From positions 1 through 45,434 of the forward strand of contig JAJRZR010000099.1 of the NCBI GenBank assembly GCA_024275145.1: DNA of 45,434 nt. Reading direction: 5' to 3'. Position 1 is the stretch's first letter. Each line of letters begins with the position of its first letter. The position numbers and the translations under genes were made by a program. The notes beneath the pieces are model-generated. The model did no database searches, was not told the origin of the DNA, and worked only from the letters and a program-made list of their open reading frames with translations. The DNA comes from Deltaproteobacteria bacterium. Its GTDB lineage: Bacteria; Desulfobacterota; Dissulfuribacteria; Dissulfuribacterales; QOAL01. Below, piece by piece: positions 1 to 7,773 of the stretch.

Positions 1-674
1 CCCATGGCGAGTTTGAGGTTGTCAAGTTCCTTGTTTACAGCAATCCTCAATGCCTGGAAGGCCCTAGTGGCCGGATGTATCCGCCTCGAGTGAAATCTCT
101 TAGGTATTGCTCGGTATATGATGGAGGCCAACTCGGCAGATGTCTGAACCGGGTGTTTTTTCCTGGCCTCGTCTATCCTGACGGCAATCCTCTTTGCCCA
201 GCGTTCTTCCCCGTAGACGCGTATCAACTCCGTAAGCTGGGCGACCGGCAGGTTGTTTACCATATCTGCAGCGGTTATCGTTTCAAAGTCATCCATCCGC
301 ATATCCAAGGGTTCATCCCGGGTGAAGCTGAAACCCCTTCCGCTCTTTTCAATCTGAAAGGAAGACAGCCCGATATCGAGCAGGATGCCATTCACTTGCG
401 GTATTCCTTCGGCGAACAGGATCTCTGGAAGGTCTACGAAATTGGAGTGGACGATCCATACCTTTTCTCCAAGGGGCGCAAGGCGTTTTCGGGCCTGTTC
501 CAATGTCTCGCTGTCACGGTCCAGGCCAAGCACCATCTTGATGTCCGGGCATCTTTGGAACATGGCCTCGGTATGCCCCCCAAGCCCGAGGGTTCCATCC
601 ACGTAGATCCCGCCAGGGGACAGATTGAGGCCCTCGAGGACCTCATTGACCAGCACCGGTACGTGCAGGGCCAC
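1..674 (-). CDS. rsmH: RsmH (MraW), 16S rRNA m4C1402 methyltransferase, 3' end cut by window
   Basis: This SAM-dependent enzyme N4-methylates C1402 of 16S rRNA in the ribosomal P site. I read about 224 of the usual ~310 residues, because the gene runs off the window edge. Visible motifs are HVPVLVNEVL near residues 4-13, the SAM-binding YVDGTLGLGGHT near 24-35, GLDRD, LLDIGLSSFQI, and HPATRAFQALRIAVN just before the edge. The GTG start at 674 lies one base past the mraZ stop (678-676), so the two genes are translationally coupled. The mraZ-rsmH order is the conserved start of the division/cell-wall cluster, so ftsL and ftsI-like genes are expected outside the window. Identification is firm; only the 3' part is unseen. 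Confidence 0.95.
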   Translation of the reverse strand, partial: MALHVPVLVNEVLEGLNLSPGGIYVDGTLGLGGHTEAMFQRCPDIKMVLGLDRDSETLEQARKRLAPLGEKVWIVHSNFVDLPEILFAEGIPQVNGILLDIGLSSFQIEKSGRGFSFTRDEPLDMRMDDFETITAADMVNNLPVAQLTELIRVYGEERWAKRIAVRIDEARKKHPVQTSAELASIIYRAIPKRFHSRRIHPATRAFQALRIAVNKELDNLKLAM

Positions 675-675
675 G

Positions 676-1122
676 TTACCCTGCCCCGGTTTCCGATATG
701 ATTTCTTTGCTGTATTGATCAAAATTCTCTTTTGCCTTGTTCAGTTCCTCATCCAGATATTCTTTGCGCCAGATCTCGAAGTAGCTGAGCATTCCGGAAA
801 GCATTACTTCCTTTTCCAGGCCGGCCTCTTTTCTGAGTGGAGCGGGGATGAGGATCCGGCCTTGGTTGTCCAGTGGGCATTCAACTGCGGCCCCAAGCAG
901 GTAGCGCTTGAAGGACAGTATGTTGGGGGGGCCGAATTGATACTTGCTGAATTGTTCTTCTATGCCCTTCCACACCTCGAATGGATAGGCTGCAAGACAA
1001 GAGGGCAGATTTGTTACTATCAATCTGTTGTCATATTCTGCCCGCAGCGTGTCACGAAAGCGGGCCGGTATGCTGAGACGGCCCTTTGCATCAAGCATAT
1101 GGGTCGATCTACCCCTGAACAT
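676..1122 (-). CDS. mraZ: MraZ, transcriptional regulator of the division/cell-wall cluster
   Basis: MraZ is a DNA-binding protein that forms rings and binds direct repeats in its own promoter. The protein has 148 residues, normal for the family, and two tandem SpoVT/AbrB-like halves. The first starts at FRGRSTHMLDAKGRLSIP near residues 2-19, and the second carries CPLDNQGRILIPAPLR near residues 77-92. The ATG at 1122 sits just downstream of a sigma70-like promoter and a four-box repeat (separate entries), which fits autoregulation. It is followed at once by rsmH. Confidence 0.96.
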   Translation of the reverse strand: MFRGRSTHMLDAKGRLSIPARFRDTLRAEYDNRLIVTNLPSCLAAYPFEVWKGIEEQFSKYQFGPPNILSFKRYLLGAAVECPLDNQGRILIPAPLRKEAGLEKEVMLSGMLSYFEIWRKEYLDEELNKAKENFDQYSKEIISETGAG

Positions 1123-1129
1123 GGATTAG

Positions 1130-1164
1130 ACCCCTTTGCCCCACTTTACCCCACTAAATTCCAC
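1130..1164 (-). promoter_or_regulatory. MraZ-box operator, four repeats with 10-bp period
   Basis: Read on the minus strand, this holds GTGGA, GTGGG, GTGGG and a degenerate GGGGT. On the plus strand the boxes lie at 1160-1164, 1150-1154, 1140-1144 and 1130-1134. Each box starts exactly 10 bp after the last, one helical turn. Known MraZ operators are TGGG-type direct repeats separated by 5-nt spacers just upstream of mraZ, and this matches in sequence, spacing and position. The first box overlaps the -10 element, so binding should block the promoter. Confidence 0.88.
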
Positions 1165-1192
1165 TATATTTAAAAAGAAGGAGGTCTGTCAA
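1163..1192 (-). promoter_or_regulatory. Sigma70-type promoter of mraZ-rsmH
   Basis: On the minus strand a perfect -35 TTGACA (1192-1187) is followed by an 18-bp spacer and -10 TATAGT (1168-1163). Transcription would start near 1156, inside the MraZ-box array and about 34 nt before the mraZ ATG. The promoter separates mraZ-rsmH from mltG upstream. Confidence 0.75.
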
Positions 1193-1302
1193 GGTCCGAA
1201 GAAAAGGAAGGGACCGGGAAAAGCTTTGGATATTACCGCTGATATCTATTATTTTTGTTTATTTTTGAGGAAAATCTAAGATTATTACAGGAATCAGCCC
1301 GG

Positions 1303-2529
1303 TTAATTACTATTGTCCGTTGCAGCGTTTTTTGCCGGGGTTTGCCGGTCCTGGCCGGTTATTTCCAGCGTGGTTGAAAGTGGGGTGAGTGGATCAGGGG
1401 AGACGGGCGCGCATATCTCCTCGCTGGGATGCATGCCGGAGTCAATGGTCCCGTTGTGCATGCCCTGTCCTAAGGGTGGGGAAGGATGTAGTGCCCTCTT
1501 TCTGGACCGTGTGTGTTTCTTCTGGTACATCTCAACGGCCAGGTTGTGTTCCCTGAGGTTCGTGGAAAATTTGTGCGTGCCGTTGTTCTTTGAAACGAAA
1601 TACAGATAGCGTGTCCTGGCAGGGAAGAGGACCGCCATTATGGAATCAACGCCAGGGTTCGATATGGGTCCCTTGGGCAGGCCCTTTATTACATAGGTGT
1701 TATAGGGGGTCTTTTCCCTGAGATCCCTCCAGCGAAGCCTTCTTTTGGATACTCGTCGCCTTATCAGGATCCCGTAACGCACGGTTGGATCTGCCTGGAG
1801 GGGCATCCTCTTCTTTAAGCGGTTCCAGAAGACACCTGCTATTAACGGGCGTTCAGACGGCCTCATGGCCTCCTTTTCCACGATGGATGCAAGTATTATC
1901 ACCTTGTTGACATCCTCACCGATTGCCTTGGCCCTGGCATCAAAACCTTCCTGGTACCAGACGGACCAGAACTTTTTGATCAGCAGCCTTATGATTTCAC
2001 TGGCAGTAGCTCCCTTTGTCAGATTATACGTGTCAGGGAACAGGTAGCCTTCGGCACTGTCTCCAGGTATACCCATTTCTGCAAGCAGCTTTTTGTCCCT
2101 CGCCGCGTTGAGAAAGTCATCCCTTCCCACGATTCCTGCCCTGTCCATCAGCGAGGCAATCTGAAACATGTTATAGCCTTCCGGTATTATGACTATGTGT
2201 TGAATGGTTTTCCCCTGGACCAGGATCTCCAGGATATCCCCTGGTGTCTGGGCACCAGAGAGGCGGTATTCGCCCGCTTGTATACTGCGCAGTGCCTTTT
2301 CATACCAGGCCAATAGATAAAAGGCATTGGAAGATCTTATGATGCCCCTTGCCTCCAACATACCGGCGACCTCCTTGAACGAAGAGCCAGGCGTTATCTC
2401 GACTACCTGGTCAGAGGCCTCTGGTGAGACGGGTTGCATTGTCCGTTCCCAGTAGTTCCAGGCGGTATATACCCCCAGAAAGATCAGGTAACAAAGTATT
2501 ACCCATTTCATTTTGTGGATGAATTTCAT
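1303..2529 (-). CDS. mltG: MltG (YceG), endolytic murein transglycosylase
   Basis: MltG cuts nascent peptidoglycan glycan strands at the inner membrane and helps end strand synthesis. An N-terminal membrane segment spans about residues 8-25. A LysM-like part follows (VVEITPGSSFKEVAGML), then the YceG domain with ASIVEKEA at 214-221, whose E218 is the expected catalytic Glu. Also visible are LQADPTVRYG (244-253), YNTYVIKGLPKGPISNPG and a final NLREHNLAV. The family core ends near residue 338. The last ~70 residues are a low-complexity tail rich in Ser, Pro and Thr that I do not recognise. The gene sits upstream of mraZ on the same strand, in keeping with cell-wall work. Confidence 0.93.
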   Translation of the reverse strand: MKFIHKMKWVILCYLIFLGVYTAWNYWERTMQPVSPEASDQVVEITPGSSFKEVAGMLEARGIIRSSNAFYLLAWYEKALRSIQAGEYRLSGAQTPGDILEILVQGKTIQHIVIIPEGYNMFQIASLMDRAGIVGRDDFLNAARDKKLLAEMGIPGDSAEGYLFPDTYNLTKGATASEIIRLLIKKFWSVWYQEGFDARAKAIGEDVNKVIILASIVEKEAMRPSERPLIAGVFWNRLKKRMPLQADPTVRYGILIRRRVSKRRLRWRDLREKTPYNTYVIKGLPKGPISNPGVDSIMAVLFPARTRYLYFVSKNNGTHKFSTNLREHNLAVEMYQKKHTRSRKRALHPSPPLGQGMHNGTIDSGMHPSEEICAPVSPDPLTPLSTTLEITGQDRQTPAKNAATDNSN

Positions 2530-2911
2530 GCTTGCTTCTTCAGGCCGGATGCACTGCCAGGGTTAGGGAACCCTTACGGGTTTCACAGGGTGCCTGCTGG
2601 CAGATAAGAAAAAGATCTCCCTGTTCCGGGGTCTGTGCGGTATATTCATGTTTCATGAAAGATAAATGGTTCTTCTGGCTCGTGATCATATTACTATTGG
2701 GCGTGATGTTTCTTTTTGCAAGGGGTAACAATCGGTCCAGGTATCCGTGAATTTTCAATCTGACAGGTCCTGCGGGACAGGCCCAGCATCAAGGCAAGGG
2801 GGTTGGAACCGATTGTGTCTCTATGCCAGCCAATCGACGACCGCATTGATTCCAAATCTTCATGCAGCCCTGTAACCAAGGCGCTGCGATTATCACCTAT
2901 GATTATAACCC
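2530..2911. other. Gene-poor gap between mltG and the TtcA-like gene
   Basis: This 382-bp gap separates divergent genes. It holds an AGGGTT/AACCCT hairpin with a 4-nt loop at 2559-2574. A longer-range repeat pairs CTGCCAG (2554-2560) with CTGGCAG (2597-2603). It also holds a possible 31-codon membrane peptide at 2655-2750 (separate entry). I could not pick convincing promoters for either flanking gene. Confidence 0.5.
2655..2750 (+). CDS. Candidate 31-residue single-span membrane peptide
   Basis: The ORF starts MKDKWFFWLVII, continues as a hydrophobic stretch to about residue 22 and ends in a basic RGNNRSRYP tail. That is the layout of a small one-span membrane protein with its C-terminus in the cytoplasm. 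No good Shine-Dalgarno sequence precedes the ATG and no homologue comes to mind, so it may be chance. It lies alone in the mltG/ttcA gap. Confidence 0.25.
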   Translation: MKDKWFFWLVIILLLGVMFLFARGNNRSRYP

Positions 2912-3643
2912 ATGGGATACATCCTCAAGCAAGTAAACCGACTGGTAGGTCGGGCGATCCACAGATATGAACTCCTTGACAACGGCGACAGGATCATGGT
3001 GGCGGTTTCCGGGGGATCAGACAGTATGCTCTGCCTCTGGTTCCTACGCCAATGGCTATTCAAGGCCCCAATAACCTACGAACTCCTGCCCGTTCACCTG
3101 GACATGGGCTTCGATAAAGGGGGCCTGAAACCACTGGATGCCTTCTTCAAGGATATCGGGATCGGCTCCTTTCACTTTGAGGAGACAAATTTCGGCATCT
3201 TTGCCCATGGACCAGAAAACAGGGGGAAAAGCCCTTGCTTCGTGTGCTCGCTGATGAGGCGAAAGAGGCTGTTCGAGCTTGCCGCTGCCTATGGCTGCAA
3301 CAAGATCGCCCTTGGTCATAATCTGGACGATCTGATAGAGACCTTTTTTCTCAATGTTTGCTACGCCGGAGAAATGAGTACGATGGTGCCCAGGCAGGAT
3401 ATGTTCAAGGGACTCGTCACGTTGATACGCCCCCTCGCCCTTGTCGAGAAAAGGAAGATAGACGCCTTGGTCAAGGAGATTGGGATTCCAGTGATTCCAA
3501 ACCGTTGTCCATCGGCCGGCAAGACAAAGCGAGAAGAGATCAAGGCATTGCTTTCACAGCTATATGCCAGGGACAGGCATATCAAGGGTAATATAGCTAG
3601 GGCACTCAACCATGTCAGGACAGAATATCTTCTGGGTCGATAG
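2912..3643 (+). CDS. TtcA-family tRNA 2-thiocytidine synthase (PP-loop ATPase)
   Basis: The family adenylates a tRNA base and adds sulfur through a [4Fe-4S] cluster; TtcA makes s2C32. The PP-loop is SGGSDS at 33-38. The cysteine pair CFVC (C109, C112) plus C199 in NRCP matches the three cluster ligands of TtcA. GHNLDD lies at 135-140. At 243 residues it is somewhat shorter than E. coli TtcA (~311), as in many compact anaerobe versions. The exact target base is inferred. The 3' end overlaps the 3' end of tsaC by 29 bp on the opposite strand, so two tRNA-modification genes converge here. Confidence 0.82.
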   Translation: MGYILKQVNRLVGRAIHRYELLDNGDRIMVAVSGGSDSMLCLWFLRQWLFKAPITYELLPVHLDMGFDKGGLKPLDAFFKDIGIGSFHFEETNFGIFAHGPENRGKSPCFVCSLMRRKRLFELAAAYGCNKIALGHNLDDLIETFFLNVCYAGEMSTMVPRQDMFKGLVTLIRPLALVEKRKIDALVKEIGIPVIPNRCPSAGKTKREEIKALLSQLYARDRHIKGNIARALNHVRTEYLLGR

Positions 3644-4235
3644 CCCCCTTTCTGATTACCTGGATCGGTCTTACACATACATCGACTATCGTGGAACAGT
3701 GATCCTTGCATACCCTTCCACCATCCAGGATAAAGTCAGGCGGAGGGTTGGTCAATTGGGCGGCTACCTCCTCAGCAGAACATCCAGGGCCATGGCCTGA
3801 GATATTGGCGCTGGTGGCAGTGATCGGTCTGCCAACCGCCTCCACGAGGGCCTGTGCCATGGGGTGGCTCGAAATCCTGACCCCCACCTTGCCAGTGTCC
3901 CCACATATTGCAAAGGGAAGGCCTTCCCTGGCAGGAAGCAATAGCGTAAGCGGCCCAGGCCAATAACGTTCCATGAGTATCCTGGCGGTTTCGGGTATGT
4001 CCCTGGCCACGAGGTCCAGGGCCATTATGGTTGAGATCAGGACGAGAAGGGGTTTTCCAGGCGATCTCTTTTTGATAAGAAAGACCCGCCGGAGTGCCTC
4101 CTCATTATCAATCGTTGCTGCCAGGCCATAGCTAGTCTCGGTGGGGAAGGCAACCACCCCGCCCTCTTTCAGGATGGACGCAGCCTGTATGATACGGCCT
4201 GCCCCGTTTCCCTGGCCGGAGGGTTCATCAACCAT
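3615..4235 (-). CDS. tsaC: TsaC/Sua5-type threonylcarbamoyl-AMP synthase
   Basis: The enzyme makes threonylcarbamoyl-AMP from Thr, bicarbonate and ATP, the first step of t6A37 formation in ANN-decoding tRNAs. The YrdC fold shows VVAFPTETSYGLA near 27-39, KKRSPGKPLLV, YWPGPLTLLLP, and TATSANISG near 138-146. The protein has 206 residues, the short TsaC form without the Sua5 C-terminal domain. Its start overlaps the end of purDE by 8 bp (4228-4235), so the two are probably co-transcribed and coupled. Confidence 0.93.
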   Translation of the reverse strand: MVDEPSGQGNGAGRIIQAASILKEGGVVAFPTETSYGLAATIDNEEALRRVFLIKKRSPGKPLLVLISTIMALDLVARDIPETARILMERYWPGPLTLLLPAREGLPFAICGDTGKVGVRISSHPMAQALVEAVGRPITATSANISGHGPGCSAEEVAAQLTNPPPDFILDGGRVCKDHCSTIVDVCVRPIQVIRKGAIDPEDILS

Positions 4236-6018
4236 TTTCCTCCAGCCCCTGGTTGCATCTTTCTATGGCCATCTGTTGTTCCTGCCTGAACTTGATCAGT
4301 CTCTTTTCGATTCCATGGTCTTCTAGTGCCAATATCTGGGCAGCAAGTACAGCGGCATTTTTAGCCCCTGGCTTTCCAATGGCCATGGTAGCCACGGGGA
4401 TGCCCGGTGGCATCTGCACGGTGGAAAGCAGGGCGTCCATGCCGTTAAGGGGTGAGCTGTCTATGGGTACGCCTATGACAGGAAGGGGTGAGTGCGCAGC
4501 CATGGCGCCTGCCAGATGTGCGGCCATGCCTGCCCCTGCAATAATGGTCCTTATCCCGCGTCCCTTGGCCTTCTTTGCGAAATCGGCAGCGAGCCCAGGG
4601 GAGCGGTGGGCCGACAGGATCTTGAGCTCGTATGATATGCCAAATTCCGAAAGGAGATCAGCTGCCGCCTTCATGACGTCCATGTCGCTAGGGCTGCCCA
4701 TTACGATACTTACCTGGCAATCGTTTCCTTCAACGTGCTTCAAGGCCTTTTGACCTATGTCCGTTCTGTAGTGCATTCCTTCCCATGAGATCTTGGCCAC
4801 GGCCTCATAGGCTCTGTCGATGGCCTTTTGTACATTGTCGCCGAGCGCCGTAACCCCGAGTACCCTTCCACCGGCCGTTACGTAGTTGTTTCCAGCCCTG
4901 GCGGTGCCGGCATGAAAGACCATTACATCCTCCATCCCTTCCACTTCGTCAAGGCCATGTATGACCTTCCCGGTCTCGTATCTGCCAGGGTAACCACTTG
5001 AGGCAAGGACCACACAGACCGCTGTGCGCGGGTCCCATTCTATTTCCATCGAATCCAACCTTCCCTCTACCGCTGCCTCCAGTAGATCCATGAGATCGGT
5101 CTTCATGCGCATGAGGATCGGTTGTGCCTCAGGATCTCCGAACCGGCAATTGAATTCCAGTACCTGTGCAGACTGGTCCTTGATCATCAGGCCTGCATAC
5201 AAGACCCCTTGGTAGGGGCGACCTGCCTCGGACATGGCGGCTACGGTTGGTTTCATAACGGATTCCATGATATTTTCAAAAAGTTCTGGCGTAACCACCG
5301 GTGCAGGCGAATAGGCCCCCATTCCCCCTGTGTTGGGTCCTTGATCTCCGTCGAAGGCCGCCTTGTGGTCCTGGGATGTGGCCAGGGGCAGGACAGTCCG
5401 TTCATCCGTTATGGCCATGAAGGAGGCCTCTTCCCCAGTGAGGAATTCCTCCACTATGAGACGCCGGCCGGCCTCTCCGAAGGCCTTTTTGTCAAGGATC
5501 AATGCCACGGCCTCCCTGGCCTCGTCAAGGTCCCTGGCAAGGATCACTCCCTTGCCTGCCGCCAGGCCATCGGCCTTAAGGACCACGGGCACGCCGGTCT
5601 CTTCCTCTATGTATGCTATCGCCTTAGCCGAATCGGTGAATACCTTGTATTTACCCGTTGGAATGCCTGCCCTGGCAAGCAGATCCTTTGTGAACACCTT
5701 GCTTGCCTCGATCTCCGCGGCTGCCTTGCTGGGGCCAAATATCCGTAGACCCTTGTCCCTGAACAGGTCCACGATCCCCCTGGCCAGGGGATCTTCAGGC
5801 CCAACGATTGTGATGTCGATCCCCTCTTTTTCTGCAAAATCGGCAAGGTTTGGTATGTCATTGGCCTTTATTGGTACACAGGTGGCATGTTGTCCTATCC
5901 CCGCATTGCCAGGGGCACAGTAGACCCTGAGTACCTTCGGGCTTTGTGCAAGCTTCCAGCACAAGGCGTGTTCCCTGCCACCTGCTCCAATCACGAGAAC
6001 CCTTTTTTTTGCTCCCAT
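4228..6018 (-). CDS. purDE: PurD-PurE fusion: GAR synthetase joined to N5-CAIR mutase
   Basis: One uninterrupted 596-residue frame carries two purine-pathway enzymes. Residues 1-428 are a complete PurD (phosphoribosylamine + Gly + ATP to GAR): VLVIGAGGREHALCWKL near the start, the ATP-grasp GLAAGKGV at 151-158, GPNTGGMGAYSPAP at 227-240 and the usual end YRTDIGQKAL at 417-426. After a linker of only about 8 residues, residues 435-590 form a complete class I PurE (N5-CAIR to CAIR): MGSPSDMDVM at 440-449, SAHRSP at 469-474 with the catalytic His, AGMAAHLAG at 496-504 and the SSPLNGMDALLSTVQMP loop from 521. The two domains catalyse non-consecutive steps. The start is supported by AAGGAG and AAAGG just upstream of the ATG. 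Confidence 0.95.
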   Translation of the reverse strand: MGAKKRVLVIGAGGREHALCWKLAQSPKVLRVYCAPGNAGIGQHATCVPIKANDIPNLADFAEKEGIDITIVGPEDPLARGIVDLFRDKGLRIFGPSKAAAEIEASKVFTKDLLARAGIPTGKYKVFTDSAKAIAYIEEETGVPVVLKADGLAAGKGVILARDLDEAREAVALILDKKAFGEAGRRLIVEEFLTGEEASFMAITDERTVLPLATSQDHKAAFDGDQGPNTGGMGAYSPAPVVTPELFENIMESVMKPTVAAMSEAGRPYQGVLYAGLMIKDQSAQVLEFNCRFGDPEAQPILMRMKTDLMDLLEAAVEGRLDSMEIEWDPRTAVCVVLASSGYPGRYETGKVIHGLDEVEGMEDVMVFHAGTARAGNNYVTAGGRVLGVTALGDNVQKAIDRAYEAVAKISWEGMHYRTDIGQKALKHVEGNDCQVSIVMGSPSDMDVMKAAADLLSEFGISYELKILSAHRSPGLAADFAKKAKGRGIRTIIAGAGMAAHLAGAMAAHSPLPVIGVPIDSSPLNGMDALLSTVQMPPGIPVATMAIGKPGAKNAAVLAAQILALEDHGIEKRLIKFRQEQQMAIERCNQGLEENG

Positions 6019-6361
6019 TCCTTTGCTCCTTGAAAGATCGTCTGTATCATCCCGGGATCAAGTGTCCGGTCCCTGGAAAATTTTCTGCACCTGAGGTGTG
6101 CCTGCGATAATGTTGGAGGCCCGTGAAGGGATGCGGATTTCTTTTCCTGCAGGCCCTCCCGGAGTGTGGTATTTTACCGTGCATATACGTCCTTTGTCCC
6201 TGGGCCGCGGCCTCAGGTATAAGGGCCCCATGAAGGTTTAATTGGAATATTCATTCCCTTTTCAGCCACTGCCCCGGGCACGATAATTCATATCTCAAAG
6301 GACATTAGATAATCAGAAGACCATTGCTGGTCAAGAATCTCTTTTGAGGGCAGGTCAGCCT
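6019..6361. other. Divergent intergenic region between purDE and the sensor kinase
   Basis: No gene is seen here. It should hold promoters for both strands. The best plus-strand candidate is TTTTCA (6259-6264), a 17-bp spacer and GATAAT (6282-6287), about 75 nt before the kinase ATG. A short palindrome GGCCGCGGCC lies near 6209. I found no purine-riboswitch-like aptamer in front of purDE. Confidence 0.4.
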
Positions 6362-7732
6362 ATGTCGAACAGGACCGACAAGGATACACGGGACTCTATC
6401 CTAGTCTACAGGTCAGGATATCTGGCCGCAGCCCTTAGCCTGCTGGTGCTTTTTTCGATAGTTGCCGTGATCAGCGGGGTTGGCACCTACAGGATATCCA
6501 TCGAGGGCTCAACGCACCTTCTTGAGACCAGGGCGATCGACATAGCGGTCAATATTGGTTTTACCCTTGAGAGATTAGGTATCAGGAACGATCTCTTCCC
6601 GGAGCTGGTGACCAAGGATACCTATGAGAATCTGGCCTTTCTTGCGTTGTATGATGAGGATGGCACCATCCTTCTCCATTCTAATCCAACCCTGGTTGGT
6701 CGCAAGGAGACTGATCCCGACGTTGTCAAGGTATTGAGGCTTAAGAAGCCAGATTTTCATTTCTCCACCCTTGCCACCGGCGAAAAGGTGTTTGTCCTGG
6801 ATTTTCCCCTGCATCTTCACCTTTCGGATAAGAGCGCCTTGCAATTTCACTCCCACGGGGAGGACGGTGACAACGAGATAAAGCAGGTTCAATCGGCCAA
6901 GAATTTTTGTATCAGGGTGGCACTTCATACCTATCCGGCGGAGAAGATAGTCAGGCGCGCCAACTTCCAATTGATCCTCATATGTGCCTCACTCTTGATC
7001 CTGTGGGGGCTGGCCTTCTTCTTCGTCCAGGCCTGGAGGAGAAACGCCAAGCTGGAGGCCAGGCTACAGGAGCAAGAGCGGATGGCCATGCTTGGAAGGA
7101 TGGCGGCAGTTCTGGCCCATGAGATAAGGAATCCACTCAGCAGCATCAAGGGGTTTGCGCAGATACATGCGGAAACCGCTGATAACGAGGACCTGAAGGA
7201 GGACCTGAATATCATAATTGAGGAGACTAAACGTCTTGAAAGGTTGACCACGAACCTGCTAGTCTATGCGAGGCCAGCAATTCTTAACGAGGTGGAATTC
7301 AAACTAGGGGATTTCTGTAAGGATGTCCAACACCTGTTACTTCCCGAAGGATGCTGTGACAGGGTCGTGCTGGATTGCAGTGATCATATCGTCTGCATGG
7401 ATCGGGAAAAGCTCATGCAGATTGTCCTGAATCTTGTCCAGAACGCCGTGGATGCTGTAAAGTCACAGAGGCATGGCGGGGTTTGGTTGACGATGAAGAT
7501 ATCAGGCGGCCAGATGAAATTAGTGGTCGAGGACAACGGCCCTGGCCTTCCAGAAAGTCTTCGAGCGAAGATGTTTGAGCCCTTTTTTACTACAAAGACC
7601 AAGGGAACCGGCCTGGGCCTGGCGATAGTAAGACGCCTAGTCGATGCTATGGATGGGCGGATCGCAGTCAGGAAAAGATCTGGTGGCGGTACGGTAATGG
7701 AGGTGGTTTTCCCGCACAAGTCAAGATGCTAG
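6362..7732 (+). CDS. Membrane sensor histidine kinase, ZraS/HydH-like architecture
   Basis: This 456-residue kinase has a membrane segment at about 20-41, a ~160-residue periplasmic sensor and a second segment at about 202-223. A HisKA domain follows with [15 protein letters not shown] (phospho-acceptor H253). The HATPase has [10 protein letters not shown] (N box), EDNGPGLP (G1) and [13 protein letters not shown] (G2). Just before the second segment the sensor has a His-rich patch (about 151-165, HLHL...HSH followed by acidic residues), which could bind a metal, as the periplasmic domain of ZraS does. No response regulator lies beside it, so its partner is unknown. The ATG at 6362 is chosen over the in-frame TTG at 6344 because GAGGG and CAGG lie at suitable distance. 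Confidence 0.88.
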   Translation: MSNRTDKDTRDSILVYRSGYLAAALSLLVLFSIVAVISGVGTYRISIEGSTHLLETRAIDIAVNIGFTLERLGIRNDLFPELVTKDTYENLAFLALYDEDGTILLHSNPTLVGRKETDPDVVKVLRLKKPDFHFSTLATGEKVFVLDFPLHLHLSDKSALQFHSHGEDGDNEIKQVQSAKNFCIRVALHTYPAEKIVRRANFQLILICASLLILWGLAFFFVQAWRRNAKLEARLQEQERMAMLGRMAAVLAHEIRNPLSSIKGFAQIHAETADNEDLKEDLNIIIEETKRLERLTTNLLVYARPAILNEVEFKLGDFCKDVQHLLLPEGCCDRVVLDCSDHIVCMDREKLMQIVLNLVQNAVDAVKSQRHGGVWLTMKISGGQMKLVVEDNGPGLPESLRAKMFEPFFTTKTKGTGLGLAIVRRLVDAMDGRIAVRKRSGGGTVMEVVFPHKSRC

Positions 7733-7773
7733 ACCAGGGAGGATCCCCTTTCCGGCAATGAGGCTGTTGATAA

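Noticed and set aside
75-701. 208-codon plus-strand frame
   Set aside because: It is antisense to rsmH, whose motifs are clear on the minus strand.
5122-5748. 208-codon plus-strand frame
   Set aside because: It lies wholly over the PurD domain and has no family signature.
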